Shown here one piece after another: positions 1 through 9,519 of a stretch of DNA of 64,000 bases (positions within the stretch are counted from its first letter, which is position 1; each line of letters begins with the position of its first letter). This stretch comes from CAYLKK01 sp964412505 (GTDB lineage Bacteria > Pseudomonadota > Alphaproteobacteria > UBA3830 > CAYLKK01), in NCBI GenBank assembly GCA_964412505.1, contig CAYPOM010000005.1, positions 28,905 through 92,904 of the forward strand. The letters run 5' to 3'. The position numbers and the translations under genes were made by a program. The notes under the pieces are model-generated. The model was given only the letters and a program-made list of their open reading frames with translations, searched no databases and was not told where the DNA came from.

Positions 1-314
1 AATAGAAAAATACTTGGTCGGATGCTAACATGAAAAATCGTTTATGGCAATGACATACTTTAATATACATATGTATTGGGACTGATCAGTTAAAAAATAG
101 CAATTACACATTATGAACAGAAAAATAAAAGATTCTACTAGGATATGGCCTTTTATATGAAAAGCTCTTTGTCATTAATTATGATCTAATCACTAAACTG
201 CCGCATTCTTAATCATAACAAATAAAAAATGCTTTTAACTCTTAGAAAATATTAATTCGTTATTAACAAAGCTAGCATATACTATCGCAAATATTATAAT
301 GCGATTTAGAAGTT
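1..314. other. AT-rich non-coding leader of the window
   Basis: I see no gene, tRNA or repeat here. A TATAAT hexamer at 295-300 sits 14 bases before the phaC start codon, but no matching -35 box lies at the right distance, so I do not call a promoter. Confidence 0.4.
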
Positions 315-2069
315 ATGAATATCCATGAATCATACAATAAACTTATGAATAATTTTTCATTAATGTCATTAAACCCTCAAATTGCGCTCATATCATTTTT
401 GAAAATAAGTGCAGAAATGATGAAAGATCCAGATAAAATTAAAGATTCGCAAAAAGATCTAGTTAATAAGCTAATAGATCTATCAGAATATGCAACAAAA
501 AAAATGCTTAATCAGGATACATCAAGTTTAAAAAAAGATGGAGATAAAAATTTCAAAGGAGATGAATGGGACGATTATTTCTACTTCGACATAGCTAAAC
601 AATATTATCTAACTATATCAGAATGGATGAAAGATACCATAAATAACGTGGATATAATAGATCATGATTTAAAACTAAAGTCTAACTTTTTTCTAAATAG
701 CTTTCTAGACGCAGTACACCCTAAAAACTTCCCGCTCTTAAATCCAGAAGTAATCAAAGAAACAATAAAAAACAATGGAGAAAATCTATATAAAGGTTTT
801 GAAATGTTTCTTCAAGATTTACAAAACGGAATGATTACGACAAATGACAAATCGTTTTATAAAATAGGAGAAAATATAGCTACGACCCCAGGGAAAGTAA
901 TATTCAAGAATTCTCTTATAGAATTAATCCAATATGAACCATCTACCGATAAAGTATTTTCAACTCCACTTTTATTCATACCGCCATGGATCAATAAATT
1001 TTATATTTTAGACTTATGTAAAGAAGAGTCTTTTGTTCAGTGGCTTGTAGATAAAGGTTTTACAGTTTTTATAATATCATGGGCTAACCCAGATAAAAGA
1101 TATGCAGAATTTGGATTTGAAGATTACGCGATAGAAGGAGTAATCGAATCAATAAACAAAATACACGAAGTTACAAAATCAGCTGTAATAAATACTATAG
1201 GATATTGTGTAGGAGGAACATTAATTACTTCTATTCTAGGCGCACTATCAGATAAAAATTGCAAGATAAAACCAAAAGCGGAAATAAATTCTGCGACTCT
1301 TTTGACGACCCCACTGGACTTTTCTCGACCTGGAGAATTATCTATATTCATTGATGAGTTTTATCTTAAGCTAATAGGCAATGACTTAGAACGAGACGGC
1401 TTATTAAGTGGGAAGGTAATGTATAACACGTTTAATGCATTAAAAGCAAATGACATGATTTGGAGGTATGTTGTAAACAGATATATGCTAGGGAACGCAC
1501 CTACACCGCATAGCATTCTTTTCTGGAATGCTGATACTATGAATATAACTAAAAATATGCAGTTATTTTTATCAAAATCGTTATATAGAGATAATATTAT
1601 AAAGGAGAAAAAATTCTCATTTCTAGGAGCAGACGTAGATTTAAAGAATGTAAATGTACCAATTTATATGGTATCTATGCTAAAAGATCACCTAGTACCA
1701 TGGAAAACAACATATGATGGATTAAAACTATTTAAAAATGTTGTTAGATTCGTAGTAGGAGGATCTGGACACGTAGCTGGAGTAATAAATCCGCCTTGTA
1801 GAAATAAATACTCATATTGGACAAATTCTAATACAAATGAATCTGCAGAAAATTGGTTCGATAAAGCAACAAAACATAAAGGATCATGGTGGAACGATTT
1901 ATTAGAATGGTTAAAACCACTTTCCGGCACTTTAATACAAGCAAGAAAAATTAAAAATTATATGTATGACGCACCTGGAGTATACGTAACAAACCAGCTA
2001 TCTGAAGATGATATTATTTCACCAGAGTTAATTAGGATATCTAAGAAATTAAATCAGCTTTCTAAATAA
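315..2069 (+). CDS. phaC: Class I poly(3-hydroxyalkanoate) synthase
   Basis: This enzyme polymerises (R)-3-hydroxyacyl-CoA into storage polyester at the granule surface. The 584-residue length matches class I PhaC (about 590). The PhaC N-terminal domain fills roughly residues 60-240 and is followed by an alpha/beta-hydrolase fold. The lipase-like box GYCVGG places the nucleophilic Cys at residue 298. A catalytic Asp lies in MLKDHLVPW and a catalytic His in GGSGHVAG. The gene appears intact. It stands alone: no phaA, phaB, phasin or depolymerase lies nearby, so the monomer source is not explained here. It converges with the membrane-fusion-protein gene across a hairpin at 2090-2126. Confidence 0.95.
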   Translation: MNIHESYNKLMNNFSLMSLNPQIALISFLKISAEMMKDPDKIKDSQKDLVNKLIDLSEYATKKMLNQDTSSLKKDGDKNFKGDEWDDYFYFDIAKQYYLTISEWMKDTINNVDIIDHDLKLKSNFFLNSFLDAVHPKNFPLLNPEVIKETIKNNGENLYKGFEMFLQDLQNGMITTNDKSFYKIGENIATTPGKVIFKNSLIELIQYEPSTDKVFSTPLLFIPPWINKFYILDLCKEESFVQWLVDKGFTVFIISWANPDKRYAEFGFEDYAIEGVIESINKIHEVTKSAVINTIGYCVGGTLITSILGALSDKNCKIKPKAEINSATLLTTPLDFSRPGELSIFIDEFYLKLIGNDLERDGLLSGKVMYNTFNALKANDMIWRYVVNRYMLGNAPTPHSILFWNADTMNITKNMQLFLSKSLYRDNIIKEKKFSFLGADVDLKNVNVPIYMVSMLKDHLVPWKTTYDGLKLFKNVVRFVVGGSGHVAGVINPPCRNKYSYWTNSNTNESAENWFDKATKHKGSWWNDLLEWLKPLSGTLIQARKIKNYMYDAPGVYVTNQLSEDDIISPELIRISKKLNQLSK

Positions 2070-2089
2070 AAAATTTACGTCATACTAAT

Positions 2090-2126
2090 TTCATTGTATG
2101 TACATAATTAGTTGTATATACATGAA
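2090..2126. terminator. Hairpin between convergent genes, possible bidirectional terminator
   Basis: Two arms of about 14 bases (2090-2104 and 2113-2126) are nearly perfect inverted copies with one unpaired base, around an 8-base loop. It lies between the stop codons of phaC and the convergent gene. The T-tract on either side is weak, so termination is inferred mainly from position. Confidence 0.35.
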
Positions 2127-2137
2127 GATTTATTATT

Positions 2138-3187
2138 TTACATCTTTATAGAAATTTTGGAACCTTCTTTGATTTTTTCTAGCCCTTCACTTATGTACTC
2201 ATCGCCTATGACTACACCTTCTTTTATTTCCACGTATCCATCGTAACGGCAGCCAAGAATTACTTTAATTTTCTTAGCATATACTTCTCCTGATGCTTCC
2301 TGATATGGAACATAAATATATGCGTTATCTCCAGAAAAAGATACACTTTTTTCATATACACAAGGCGTGTTATGTTTATTCATAACTACATTAATTCTTA
2401 ATGACATTCCAGGAATTAATTTTGCATCAATATTATCAAATACACCTCGTACAGAAACAGTTCTAGAGTCCGTATCAATACGTGTAGATACAGCTAAAAC
2501 ATTACCTTTAAATAATTCTGTAGGATTTGATGTAGATGTTGCATAAATTTCATCACCAACAGATAACGCTAAAGCGTATTTTTCTGGGATTTGAAAATCT
2601 GCTTTAACACGGCTTATATCATCAATTGTTGTTATCGTATCACCTTGAGCCAAAAATGCACCAACACTTATATTTTTAAATCCTAATTTTCCGCTGAATG
2701 GTGCTACTATCTTTAACTCTTGTAATTTAGTCCTAATTAGCTCTAAATTCGCCTCTGCAGTTAAACACTTCGTTTTTTGCATTTCGAATTCTCTTTCAGA
2801 AGAAACACCAGATTTATGTAAAGGTTGTAAACGCTTTAATTCTCGCATTTGCTCTTGGTAATTCGCTTCTAAATTTTTTAACTCAGCTAGCTCCTGAGAA
2901 TCATTGAGTTGAACAATAACTGTACCTTTCTCAACAAACTCACCATCATTAAAGAATACACCTGCAACTTTTTTGCTGACAGGAGATGTAATGATTACTC
3001 CTTCATTTGAAACGACAGTTCCAATAGCATATATTGTATTCTCTACGTCCTTTCCAACAACTTTTCCTGTAGTGACAATAACATTTTTATCTTTTATTTT
3101 AATTTCTTTTGATTGAAAACTAACAAACGTAATCAAAACAATGCAAACAGCGCATAAAAGAAAATAATACAATAACTTGATTTTCAC
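2138..3187 (-). CDS. RND/HlyD-type periplasmic adaptor (membrane fusion protein)
   Basis: Adaptor subunit that would link an inner-membrane efflux pump to an outer-membrane channel. It has an N-terminal membrane anchor (residues 4-25). A lipoyl/barrel-sandwich half-motif around residue 75 (VFFNDGEFVEKGTVIVQLND) is followed by a coiled-coil hairpin at about 95-150. The second lipoyl half (IVAPFSGKLG) comes next, then beta-barrel segments to the C-terminus. The length of 349 is typical of RND adaptors. No RND pump or TolC-like gene is present in the window, so its partner must lie elsewhere or be missing. It lies 68 bases downstream of the histidine-kinase-like gene on the same strand and may be co-transcribed. 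Confidence 0.85.
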   Translation of the reverse strand: MKIKLLYYFLLCAVCIVLITFVSFQSKEIKIKDKNVIVTTGKVVGKDVENTIYAIGTVVSNEGVIITSPVSKKVAGVFFNDGEFVEKGTVIVQLNDSQELAELKNLEANYQEQMRELKRLQPLHKSGVSSEREFEMQKTKCLTAEANLELIRTKLQELKIVAPFSGKLGFKNISVGAFLAQGDTITTIDDISRVKADFQIPEKYALALSVGDEIYATSTSNPTELFKGNVLAVSTRIDTDSRTVSVRGVFDNIDAKLIPGMSLRINVVMNKHNTPCVYEKSVSFSGDNAYIYVPYQEASGEVYAKKIKVILGCRYDGYVEIKEGVVIGDEYISEGLEKIKEGSKISIKM

Positions 3188-3255
3188 TATATTAACCGAA
3201 ACTATACATGCTTATTATTCACTCATATTTTAATAGAAATATCAATCCGGTTTTT

Positions 3256-5667
3256 TCACTGATCGCCTCCATCAGTATTTGGCTTAAATGTAAACGTATC
3301 AAACAAATTGTTATCTTTATCAGACTGATCATCATCTTTTTCTACTTGTTGTTCGCTATCTACTATACCATCTCCTATTTTGATACCGACCTTTTCGACA
3401 TTTTGGATTTCGTCTATTTCATCTCCGACAAATTCTACATTTGTGTCTGAACTTTCTGTCGATAAATCTTCTGTATTAATTTTTGCTTCTTGTTCATCAG
3501 AAATTAACGTATCATCTGTTTGTTCGTCTACGACATTCTCCCTGCTAATTTCATCTTTATTTATACTAATATTTTCCTTTTCCATATCTTCTTCATAAAC
3601 TCTTGGCAAAACCAACGTCAATATTGTCTCTAAAGGAGAAGTCATTTCGGAATATGTTCCTTGTAAGCGACTAGACATCTTATTAATTCTATCGAGACTT
3701 AATTGCATATCGTCTTGTGAATAAATCTTATCTTCGACTTTGTGTCTAGTAATATAGAATGTAAACTTTATAAAATCTTGAGAATTTTCTTCTTCTGCTG
3801 CAGAAAATATTATATTACTGTTTTTATTACTATCTGTTATATAGGAAAATATATCAGATAAAAGCATAATTAGTTTAACATGTGCTGTATATATATAACC
3901 TAAATCAGAATATTCTTGTATTTCTATCTTATTATTATTTTTCAAAGATAATACTCGTACCATTGTATCTATACTAAATACAATATCCGATATTCTGCAA
4001 TTCGCTAAATTTGATTTTTTTATTCGACTATCAGTTTGAACAGCTGTATCATATATTTCGGCTACAGCTTTAGATAAATAGTTTGCACTATTATTTATCC
4101 TTCGTAAATCAATTTCTCTTTCATCATGGCTATACTTAGCCTCCTCTAATAATATTTCGCTATATTCACTAATTACACTTGCTGGCAACTTAAGAGCTAG
4201 ACTTGTATGTTTTAAAAACTCTATTTTTTCAGCTTCTGATATAATAGCTTTATCCATAGCAGCTTTATATTTAGATTGCTCAATTAATGCGTTATCGACT
4301 TGCTCTTTGTATGTATTAATGGTCTTTTGTGCATTTTTTTGAATAGCATCAATTCTATTACTTGTTTTTTCTTCCATTTGCTTCTTATAAGAAACGTCAT
4401 AAGCTCCAATGGCCGCATAACTTACTCCATCTATTTCAACTACATATATGCTGATAGATGCCCACAAACTTGATCCATCAGTTAACTGCAGTAAAACATC
4501 ATAATTCCTAATAGGTATTAAAGATGCAATTGCACTTTTAATGTAAGATACTTCTCTTTCATCAATAACAAACTTAAAAAAATCTACACCAATTAAACTA
4601 TCAGTTACTCTAAATAGATTTAAAGCTTGACTATTATTAAATGTTATAATGTAATCATCACATTTGATAAAGATAACAGGGCAAGGAGCACATCTATTAA
4701 ATGCAGTCTCTCTCTTTAGTTTCGCATAGATATTTATATATCTTCGAGCTAAAACTAGTGAGATTAGCAATGTTAAAATCAATCCTACAAAAAATGCTCC
4801 ATCAATTCCTTTTAAAAGCTCTTTAGCTAACACAGTAATAGATGTACTATCTGTTGCTATTACAGACGTTAACATAGGCCCTTTTATTTTTTCATTGAGT
4901 TTTATTTTCGCTATATTTACTCTAAAAGGAATATTATCTTGCATAAAAATAACAGTTTTACCTATATGTTTATTTTTTATAACATCTTTATTGGCCAAGT
5001 GGCACCCAAGTATAACTGCTAAAGTTTTTTGTGATTGCTTACTAAAACTACCATCTAGATTTATATACCTTGAAAAAGATGGAGAGATAACGTAAAAAAA
5101 CCTAGGAAATACCCCTTGATCTATTGATCTAACAAATGTATTGTATTTTTTCCAAGGCACAACAAACTTAAAGTAATATTTACTATCGCCTATTTTATGC
5201 ATCACTAAATATGATATTAAAATATTAGCAGAATTTCCGTTATTTTCAGGAAATAAGTTAAATACAACATTGCCAGCTTCCGCTTGCTTAAACTCTGCAT
5301 CTTTCAGCAAATCAGCATTATCGTATTTGTTTGATGTATATATTAAGGATCCATATTCATCACAAATTTTGATAGATACAATATCTTCATGCTCACCTAA
5401 AAATTTCTTCGTAATCGCTTCTATCTTCTTTAATTTAGCTATGTCACTATTACGAAACGATTTAGTGAATTGCTGTAGAAGAGAAACATCTTTTTCAATA
5501 CCGACAGAAATTGTATTCGATATGTTACTATTTTCTGTGCTAATGAACGTATGCAAACAATCTTCTACACTTCTAGATGATGTATGTTCTATATAATTCA
5601 CACCTGAATAAAATGGTATGAACAAACACAACCAAACTATCAGAGAAACAAACAAATAACGCGACAT
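3256..5667 (-). CDS. Degenerate sensor histidine-kinase-like protein with PAS domain and acidic tail
   Basis: The layout resembles PleC/DivL-type sensor kinases: a transmembrane helix near the N-terminus, a periplasmic region of about 260 residues, a second helix (GLILTLLISLVLARR), a PAS domain, a coiled coil, and a HisKA-like helix pair. At the HisKA position the usual S-H-E-L-R-T-P is replaced by SLALKLP, so the phospho-acceptor His is Leu at residue 490. The C-terminal ATPase-like part has no recognisable N, G1 or G2 boxes. About 115 residues rich in Asp/Glu follow. I chose the ATG at 5667 because AGGG lies 9 bases upstream; an in-frame ATG at 5706 is possible. It is probably a pseudokinase, acting as scaffold or regulator. 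The gene is long and undamaged, so it is not a pseudogene. Confidence 0.7.
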   Translation of the reverse strand: MSRYLFVSLIVWLCLFIPFYSGVNYIEHTSSRSVEDCLHTFISTENSNISNTISVGIEKDVSLLQQFTKSFRNSDIAKLKKIEAITKKFLGEHEDIVSIKICDEYGSLIYTSNKYDNADLLKDAEFKQAEAGNVVFNLFPENNGNSANILISYLVMHKIGDSKYYFKFVVPWKKYNTFVRSIDQGVFPRFFYVISPSFSRYINLDGSFSKQSQKTLAVILGCHLANKDVIKNKHIGKTVIFMQDNIPFRVNIAKIKLNEKIKGPMLTSVIATDSTSITVLAKELLKGIDGAFFVGLILTLLISLVLARRYINIYAKLKRETAFNRCAPCPVIFIKCDDYIITFNNSQALNLFRVTDSLIGVDFFKFVIDEREVSYIKSAIASLIPIRNYDVLLQLTDGSSLWASISIYVVEIDGVSYAAIGAYDVSYKKQMEEKTSNRIDAIQKNAQKTINTYKEQVDNALIEQSKYKAAMDKAIISEAEKIEFLKHTSLALKLPASVISEYSEILLEEAKYSHDEREIDLRRINNSANYLSKAVAEIYDTAVQTDSRIKKSNLANCRISDIVFSIDTMVRVLSLKNNNKIEIQEYSDLGYIYTAHVKLIMLLSDIFSYITDSNKNSNIIFSAAEEENSQDFIKFTFYITRHKVEDKIYSQDDMQLSLDRINKMSSRLQGTYSEMTSPLETILTLVLPRVYEEDMEKENISINKDEISRENVVDEQTDDTLISDEQEAKINTEDLSTESSDTNVEFVGDEIDEIQNVEKVGIKIGDGIVDSEQQVEKDDDQSDKDNNLFDTFTFKPNTDGGDQ

Positions 5668-5780
5668 AACGTATTGCCCTAAGAAATAACAATACATTAT
5701 ACGCAATCAATATTATAAAATTATTAAAAAAAGGATTAATATTGCTACTAATCCCACAGAAATTCACAGTATAGCAATTA

Positions 5781-6050
5781 TTAGCCAAGCATTTTAAGAT
5801 TTTTACCTGGTTTAAACTTCACTGACTTTCGAGAAGGAATAACCATTGTCGCACCAGTTTTAAAATTTCTTCCGTTTCTAGCCGCAACTTCCTTCACTAA
5901 AAAATTTCCAAACCCTACTATAGCGACTTCATCTCCAGCTTTCAAAGCCTCAGTAACAGAGTCTAAAAACGCGTTCAACGCCTTCTCAGTATCTGTTTTA
6001 GTTAAACCACTCAATTGCATCATAGATTCGATTAAACTAGATTTATTCAT
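5781..6050 (-). CDS. hup: HU/IHF-family DNA-binding protein
   Basis: Small nucleoid protein of about 90 residues. It shows the HU pattern: an N-terminal helix-turn-helix body starting MNKSSLIESM, the core VGFGNF, the flexible arm region ending IPSRKSVKFKPGK, and a short C-terminus. The internal ATG at 6050 is preferred over the first in-frame start at 6128. It has GGGA upstream at normal spacing and gives the canonical HU length; the extra 26 residues look like untranslated leader. Whether it is HU or an IHF subunit cannot be settled by eye. The upstream region contains a likely promoter and then an IS30 remnant. Confidence 0.93.
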   Translation of the reverse strand: MNKSSLIESMMQLSGLTKTDTEKALNAFLDSVTEALKAGDEVAIVGFGNFLVKEVAARNGRNFKTGATMVIPSRKSVKFKPGKNLKMLG

Positions 6051-6105
6051 TTTTGTAATCCCAAACAAAAAACAACAATAAAAGAGCAACGCATGCTGCA
6101 GACAA

Positions 6106-6135
6106 GATATATCACAATCTGCACTCAAAAATCAA
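6106..6135 (-). promoter_or_regulatory. Candidate sigma70 promoter for hup
   Basis: Reading the minus strand, TTGATT (6130-6135) is followed 17-18 bases later by ATATAT/TATATC (6106-6112), ahead of the hup start at 6050. The same -35 hexamer occurs before acpP and tlc. Confidence 0.45.
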
Positions 6136-6162
6136 CTGTTAAAGCTATGTTTGCATAATTCT

Positions 6163-6882
6163 GCAGATTAAAAGTAGAATCCGAACGGAGTGATTGCTAG
6201 AAGAGTCGAGAAATCGGGCTGATATATTATATTTTTTTAAAGGATTACCCAACTATGAAAGGATATATTAAAAAGAGCGGAAAGCACAGTCATTTATCAA
6301 TAGAAGAACGAAGCATGATAGATGTGTTTTTGATTATGTAGATGTCTATTTCGAGGATTGCAGAGCATTTAAATCGTTCCAAATCAACTATTTCAGATGA
6401 AGTACGAAGAGGTAAGTACAACGGCAAATATAAAGCCAAAATTGCAAACAATAGGTCATTGAGGGACAGAAAGCTGTCACACAAACACTCAAAGTGGAGG
6501 AATCAAGATTTGCTGCATATCATTGATAGATACATTCAGAAGCGCTAGTCACCAGAGATTATTTCAAATATTTTGCGTATTGAACATGGCATTAAATTCT
6601 TACACACGAGCATATACACTCTAATAAAAAAGCACAGACCAGAGTTGAGGAAATATCTAGCTATGAATGGCAAAAAGCCACAAAAAATGTACAAAGATAA
6701 ATACAAAGGCTCTATTGAAAATAGAAATAAAATACTCAGACAGCTCTTTTGGAAAGAAAGTAATCCGTGATGAATTAATTGCAAATGAGCAAATCTGTAC
6801 CATCCAAATAGACCGATGAAACTCCAAAACTGAAACGCTCCAACTCAGTCTATTTCCAAGTCGTTCGGATTATTAATTTAAT
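6163..6882 (+). mobile_element. Decayed IS30-like element with imperfect terminal repeats
   Basis: The left end (6163-6195) begins GCAGATTAAAAGTAGAATCC. An imperfect inverted copy with the core TCGTTCGGATT closes the element at about 6858-6882. Between them lies a broken IS30-type transposase. At about 720 bp the element is too short for a full IS30 (about 1 kb) and lacks the catalytic part, so it is an internally deleted relic. Related ends recur at 9841-9876, 21430-21454 and 35358-35390. Confidence 0.75.
6255..6770 (+). pseudogene. IS30-family transposase, N-terminal fragment with two in-frame TAG stops
   Basis: One continuous frame from ATG 6255 encodes an IS30-type N-terminus (LSIEERSMID, then ISRIAEHLNRSKSTIS, a helix-turn-helix DNA-binding region). 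It is interrupted by TAG at 6339-6341 and 6546-6548. The second stop falls just before SPEIIS, where IS30 proteins usually have Trp, consistent with TGG to TAG. The DDE catalytic domain is absent. TAG ends normal genes here (for example tlc and dps), so reassigned amber codons are not the explanation. Confidence 0.8.
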
Positions 6883-6907
6883 ATGACCATTAACAGAAAG
6901 TGAAACA

Positions 6908-7840
6908 TTAATTGCAACTTGGTAAATTTTTTATAGTCGTTGCTTTTTTTTCAGGATTTGCAAAATACATTTTATACGCAACATTAGCCTGATTATAGAC
7001 CACCATGCCACACCTAAAATCATCGACATTACTTCCGCATCTAATCAATATATTCTTTACATATAAATCTAAGTTCAATAATACATTTATCCTATCAATG
7101 CACAATTGAGCAAACTCTTTATCATCTTCAGTCTCAGCTATTTGCTTAGTAATAAATCTAAATTTAATATAATAACTTATAACATTATCAAACAAGCAAT
7201 CAAGGCCATGCATATCTTTAAAATTAACAAATATAGTAGAGCGAATATCGCTATTTATCAATTCTTTTGGAATATTTATTAGCTGACGGCTAAACCAATA
7301 GCTGTAGTAATCATAGCCTCGTAAATCACAATAGAAATGCTTATTAACTTTTATTACATTAGTTTTAAATGTAGGATCAAGCCACTCATCAATACAATAC
7401 AAATTAACTGCAAAGTGTTTCCTAAAATCATGCAATAAATCATTCACATAATTCTCTGCCGCTTTTCCATTACACATATCCTTACTAAAGTTATTGTATA
7501 ACGGTAGTTTAATAAATTTTTGTTTTGCAAAGCCACCAACAGATATATTTAAATTAGAGCACCCAAAGTCCTGCAAAAATGACATAAAATAGTAACAATT
7601 CTGCACGATCTGATTGAACAACATAGGAATGATGATTTTCATAGTCCACGTGTTAGTCAACTTACCAGAACTAATTTTACTATCTAAACCGTCAATTAAA
7701 CTGACTTCATAAGGTCTATTGTAAACATTCTCAGAAAAAAAGCCACGTGTAACTAAATCCGACATACATATCGCATTTTCTAAAGAAAACACAATACAAC
7801 AAACAAATAGAAAGGCTAAAATGCGCAATCTAATCATCAA
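6908..7840 (-). CDS. Secreted protein of unknown function
   Basis: This 310-residue product begins with a clear signal peptide (RLRILAFLFVCCIVFSLENAICM). The mature part carries about eight Cys and many aromatic residues and matches no family I recognise. It has no membrane helix beyond the signal, so it is periplasmic, outer-membrane or exported. It lies 11 bases downstream of fabF on the same strand and may ride on the acpP-fabF transcript. Secreted orphans of this kind recur in the window and are candidate host-interaction proteins, but nothing in the sequence proves that. Confidence 0.6.
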   Translation of the reverse strand: MMIRLRILAFLFVCCIVFSLENAICMSDLVTRGFFSENVYNRPYEVSLIDGLDSKISSGKLTNTWTMKIIIPMLFNQIVQNCYYFMSFLQDFGCSNLNISVGGFAKQKFIKLPLYNNFSKDMCNGKAAENYVNDLLHDFRKHFAVNLYCIDEWLDPTFKTNVIKVNKHFYCDLRGYDYYSYWFSRQLINIPKELINSDIRSTIFVNFKDMHGLDCLFDNVISYYIKFRFITKQIAETEDDKEFAQLCIDRINVLLNLDLYVKNILIRCGSNVDDFRCGMVVYNQANVAYKMYFANPEKKATTIKNLPSCN

Positions 7841-7851
7841 ATTCTATACAG

Positions 7852-9117
7852 TTAAACTTTTCGCAAAATCAAGCTAGAATTAGTACCACCAAAACCAAAC
7901 GAATTAGACATAGCCACAGAAACACTTTTTTCCTTAGAGACTAACGGAACTAAGTCCAATTTTGTTTCTTCTTGATCATGCAAATTTAATGTACCAGGTA
8001 CGATACCGTCTCTAATTGCTAGAGCAGAAAATATAGCTTCTACAGAGCCAGCTGCGCCTAATAAATGCCCAATTGAAGATTTTGTAGACGATACACTAAC
8101 GCGAGTATTTTTACCTGCAAACAACGTCTCCAATGCACGAAGCTCAGCTAAATCACCCAATTGAGTAGAAGTTCCATGAGCATTTACATAATCAACCTCA
8201 GATGCATCGATACCAGCAGAAGCTAGAGCCCTCTGCATCGCTCTAAGAGCGCCATTCCCATCCTCAGGCGGAGAAGTAATATGATGAGCATCGCTTGACA
8301 GTCCATAGCCTACTACTTCAGCATATATCTTTGCTCCACGCTTAACAGCTCTCTCATACTCCTCTAAAACAACTATACCAGCACCTTCGCCCATAACGAA
8401 GCCATCCCTGTTCTTATCCCATGGTCTCGAAGCCTCATGTGGAGAATCGTTGTAGGAAGTAGACAAAGATCGTGCAGCTGCGAAACCAGCTAATCCGATA
8501 CGGCACACAGCCGCTTCTGAACCTCCTGCTACCATTAAATCAGCGTCACCATATTTAATTAACCTTGCAGCATCACCAATCGCATGAGTCCCAGTTGAAC
8601 ATGCTGTAACAACAGAATGATTAGGACCACGAAATCCGTATTTCATAGATATATGCCCTGATGCCAAATTTATCAAAGCAGAAGGAATGAAAAAAGGAGA
8701 AACGCGCCTAGGTCCCTTTTCGTGCAATGTTATTGATGTATCGTATATGCTAGACAAACCACCAATACCTGATCCAACAAGCACACCGGTACGTTCTTTT
8801 TCTTCATCTGACAGGCAATCTATACCAGCATCAGCAACAGCTTTAGAAGCGGCCGCCAAAGCATACAAAATAAATTTATCTACACGAGATATTTCGCGCT
8901 CTTCCATCCAATCCAACGGATTTAACAAGCACGAAGCACCCTTAGGATTTTCATGACTAGGTAGCTGCCCAGCAATCTGAGATTTTATGTCACTAATTTC
9001 AAAACCGAAAACTCTTTCTATTCCTGACTCACCGGCCAAAATACGCTTCCAAGCTTCTTCTATGCAACATGAAAGAGGACAAAGCCCCCCGATACCAGTT
9101 ACAACCACCCTTCTCAT
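7852..9117 (-). CDS. fabF: Beta-ketoacyl-ACP synthase II
   Basis: Condensing enzyme of fatty-acid elongation: it joins malonyl-ACP to acyl-ACP in the cytoplasm. The 421-residue length matches FabF. The thiolase-fold catalytic triad is visible: Cys in VVTACSTGTHAIG, His in NAHGTSTQLGD and His in SSIGHLLGAAG. The Gly-rich C-terminal loop SFGFGGTN is present. The start MRRVVVTGIG is typical. The gene follows acpP by 11 bases, the usual acpP-fabF operon. No damage is seen. Confidence 0.98.
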   Translation of the reverse strand: MRRVVVTGIGGLCPLSCCIEEAWKRILAGESGIERVFGFEISDIKSQIAGQLPSHENPKGASCLLNPLDWMEEREISRVDKFILYALAAASKAVADAGIDCLSDEEKERTGVLVGSGIGGLSSIYDTSITLHEKGPRRVSPFFIPSALINLASGHISMKYGFRGPNHSVVTACSTGTHAIGDAARLIKYGDADLMVAGGSEAAVCRIGLAGFAAARSLSTSYNDSPHEASRPWDKNRDGFVMGEGAGIVVLEEYERAVKRGAKIYAEVVGYGLSSDAHHITSPPEDGNGALRAMQRALASAGIDASEVDYVNAHGTSTQLGDLAELRALETLFAGKNTRVSVSSTKSSIGHLLGAAGSVEAIFSALAIRDGIVPGTLNLHDQEETKLDLVPLVSKEKSVSVAMSNSFGFGGTNSSLILRKV

Positions 9118-9128
9118 ATTACCTCTAA

Positions 9129-9368
9129 CTATTTAGAATTCTCTTTAACGAATGAAATAACATCACCAACAGTCTTTAATTTCTCTGCAGCTTCTTCATC
9201 GCTTATTTCTAACCCGAACGTTTCTTCGATTTCCATAACCATTTCAACAACATCCAAGCTATCAGCACCTAAATCGTTTACGATATCAGCACTATCTACC
9301 AACTTATCGACTTCACACCCCAGCCTCTTGGCCATTATAGTCTTTAATTCTGCCTCAATGTTATTCAT
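9129..9368 (-). CDS. acpP: Acyl carrier protein
   Basis: A 79-residue acidic protein that carries growing acyl chains on a 4'-phosphopantetheine arm. The attachment motif GADSLDVVEMVM contains the modified Ser. Length, charge and helix pattern (NDLGADSLD, EETFGLEISDEEAAE) are standard. A GGGG-containing ribosome site precedes the ATG, and a good promoter lies just upstream (9403-9431). It is the first gene of the acpP-fabF unit. Confidence 0.98.
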   Translation of the reverse strand: MNNIEAELKTIMAKRLGCEVDKLVDSADIVNDLGADSLDVVEMVMEIEETFGLEISDEEAAEKLKTVGDVISFVKENSK

Positions 9369-9402
9369 TATTTTTTCCCCAAAACAAACATAAGATGGCC
9401 AA

Positions 9403-9431
9403 ACTATACAATAGAATTAACACAAAATCAA
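9403..9431 (-). promoter_or_regulatory. Promoter of acpP-fabF
   Basis: On the minus strand TTGATT (9426-9431), a 17-base spacer and TATAGT (9403-9408) lie about 35 bases before the acpP start codon. This is one of the best sigma70-like matches in the window. Confidence 0.65.
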
Positions 9432-9477
9432 TCTTGACATGAATCTTAGCTTTGAAAATCTCTTAATATTGCAAAAA

Positions 9478-9519
9478 TCATTCGCCTAACATCCAACGAG
9501 GTTTTTGGCGGAAAGAAAT
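9478..9519 (-). pseudogene. Relic of a second tsaD 3' end
   Basis: These 42 bases encode ISFRQKPRWMLGE plus a TGA stop. The real tsaD end (24185-24226) encodes ISFRPKPRWMLGE plus TGA. I count 5 base differences; 4 are synonymous and one gives Pro to Gln. Weaker similarity continues upstream to about 9560, with stops and frame breaks. The pattern suggests a divergent, once-selected tsaD copy of which only the tail survives, next to an IS30 remnant. Confidence 0.65.

Noticed and set aside
6255..6770. Stop-codon reassignment (TAG as sense) to explain the two in-frame TAGs
   Set aside because: Normal genes such as tlc and dps end in TAG, and the element lacks its catalytic domain, so it is simply a pseudogene.
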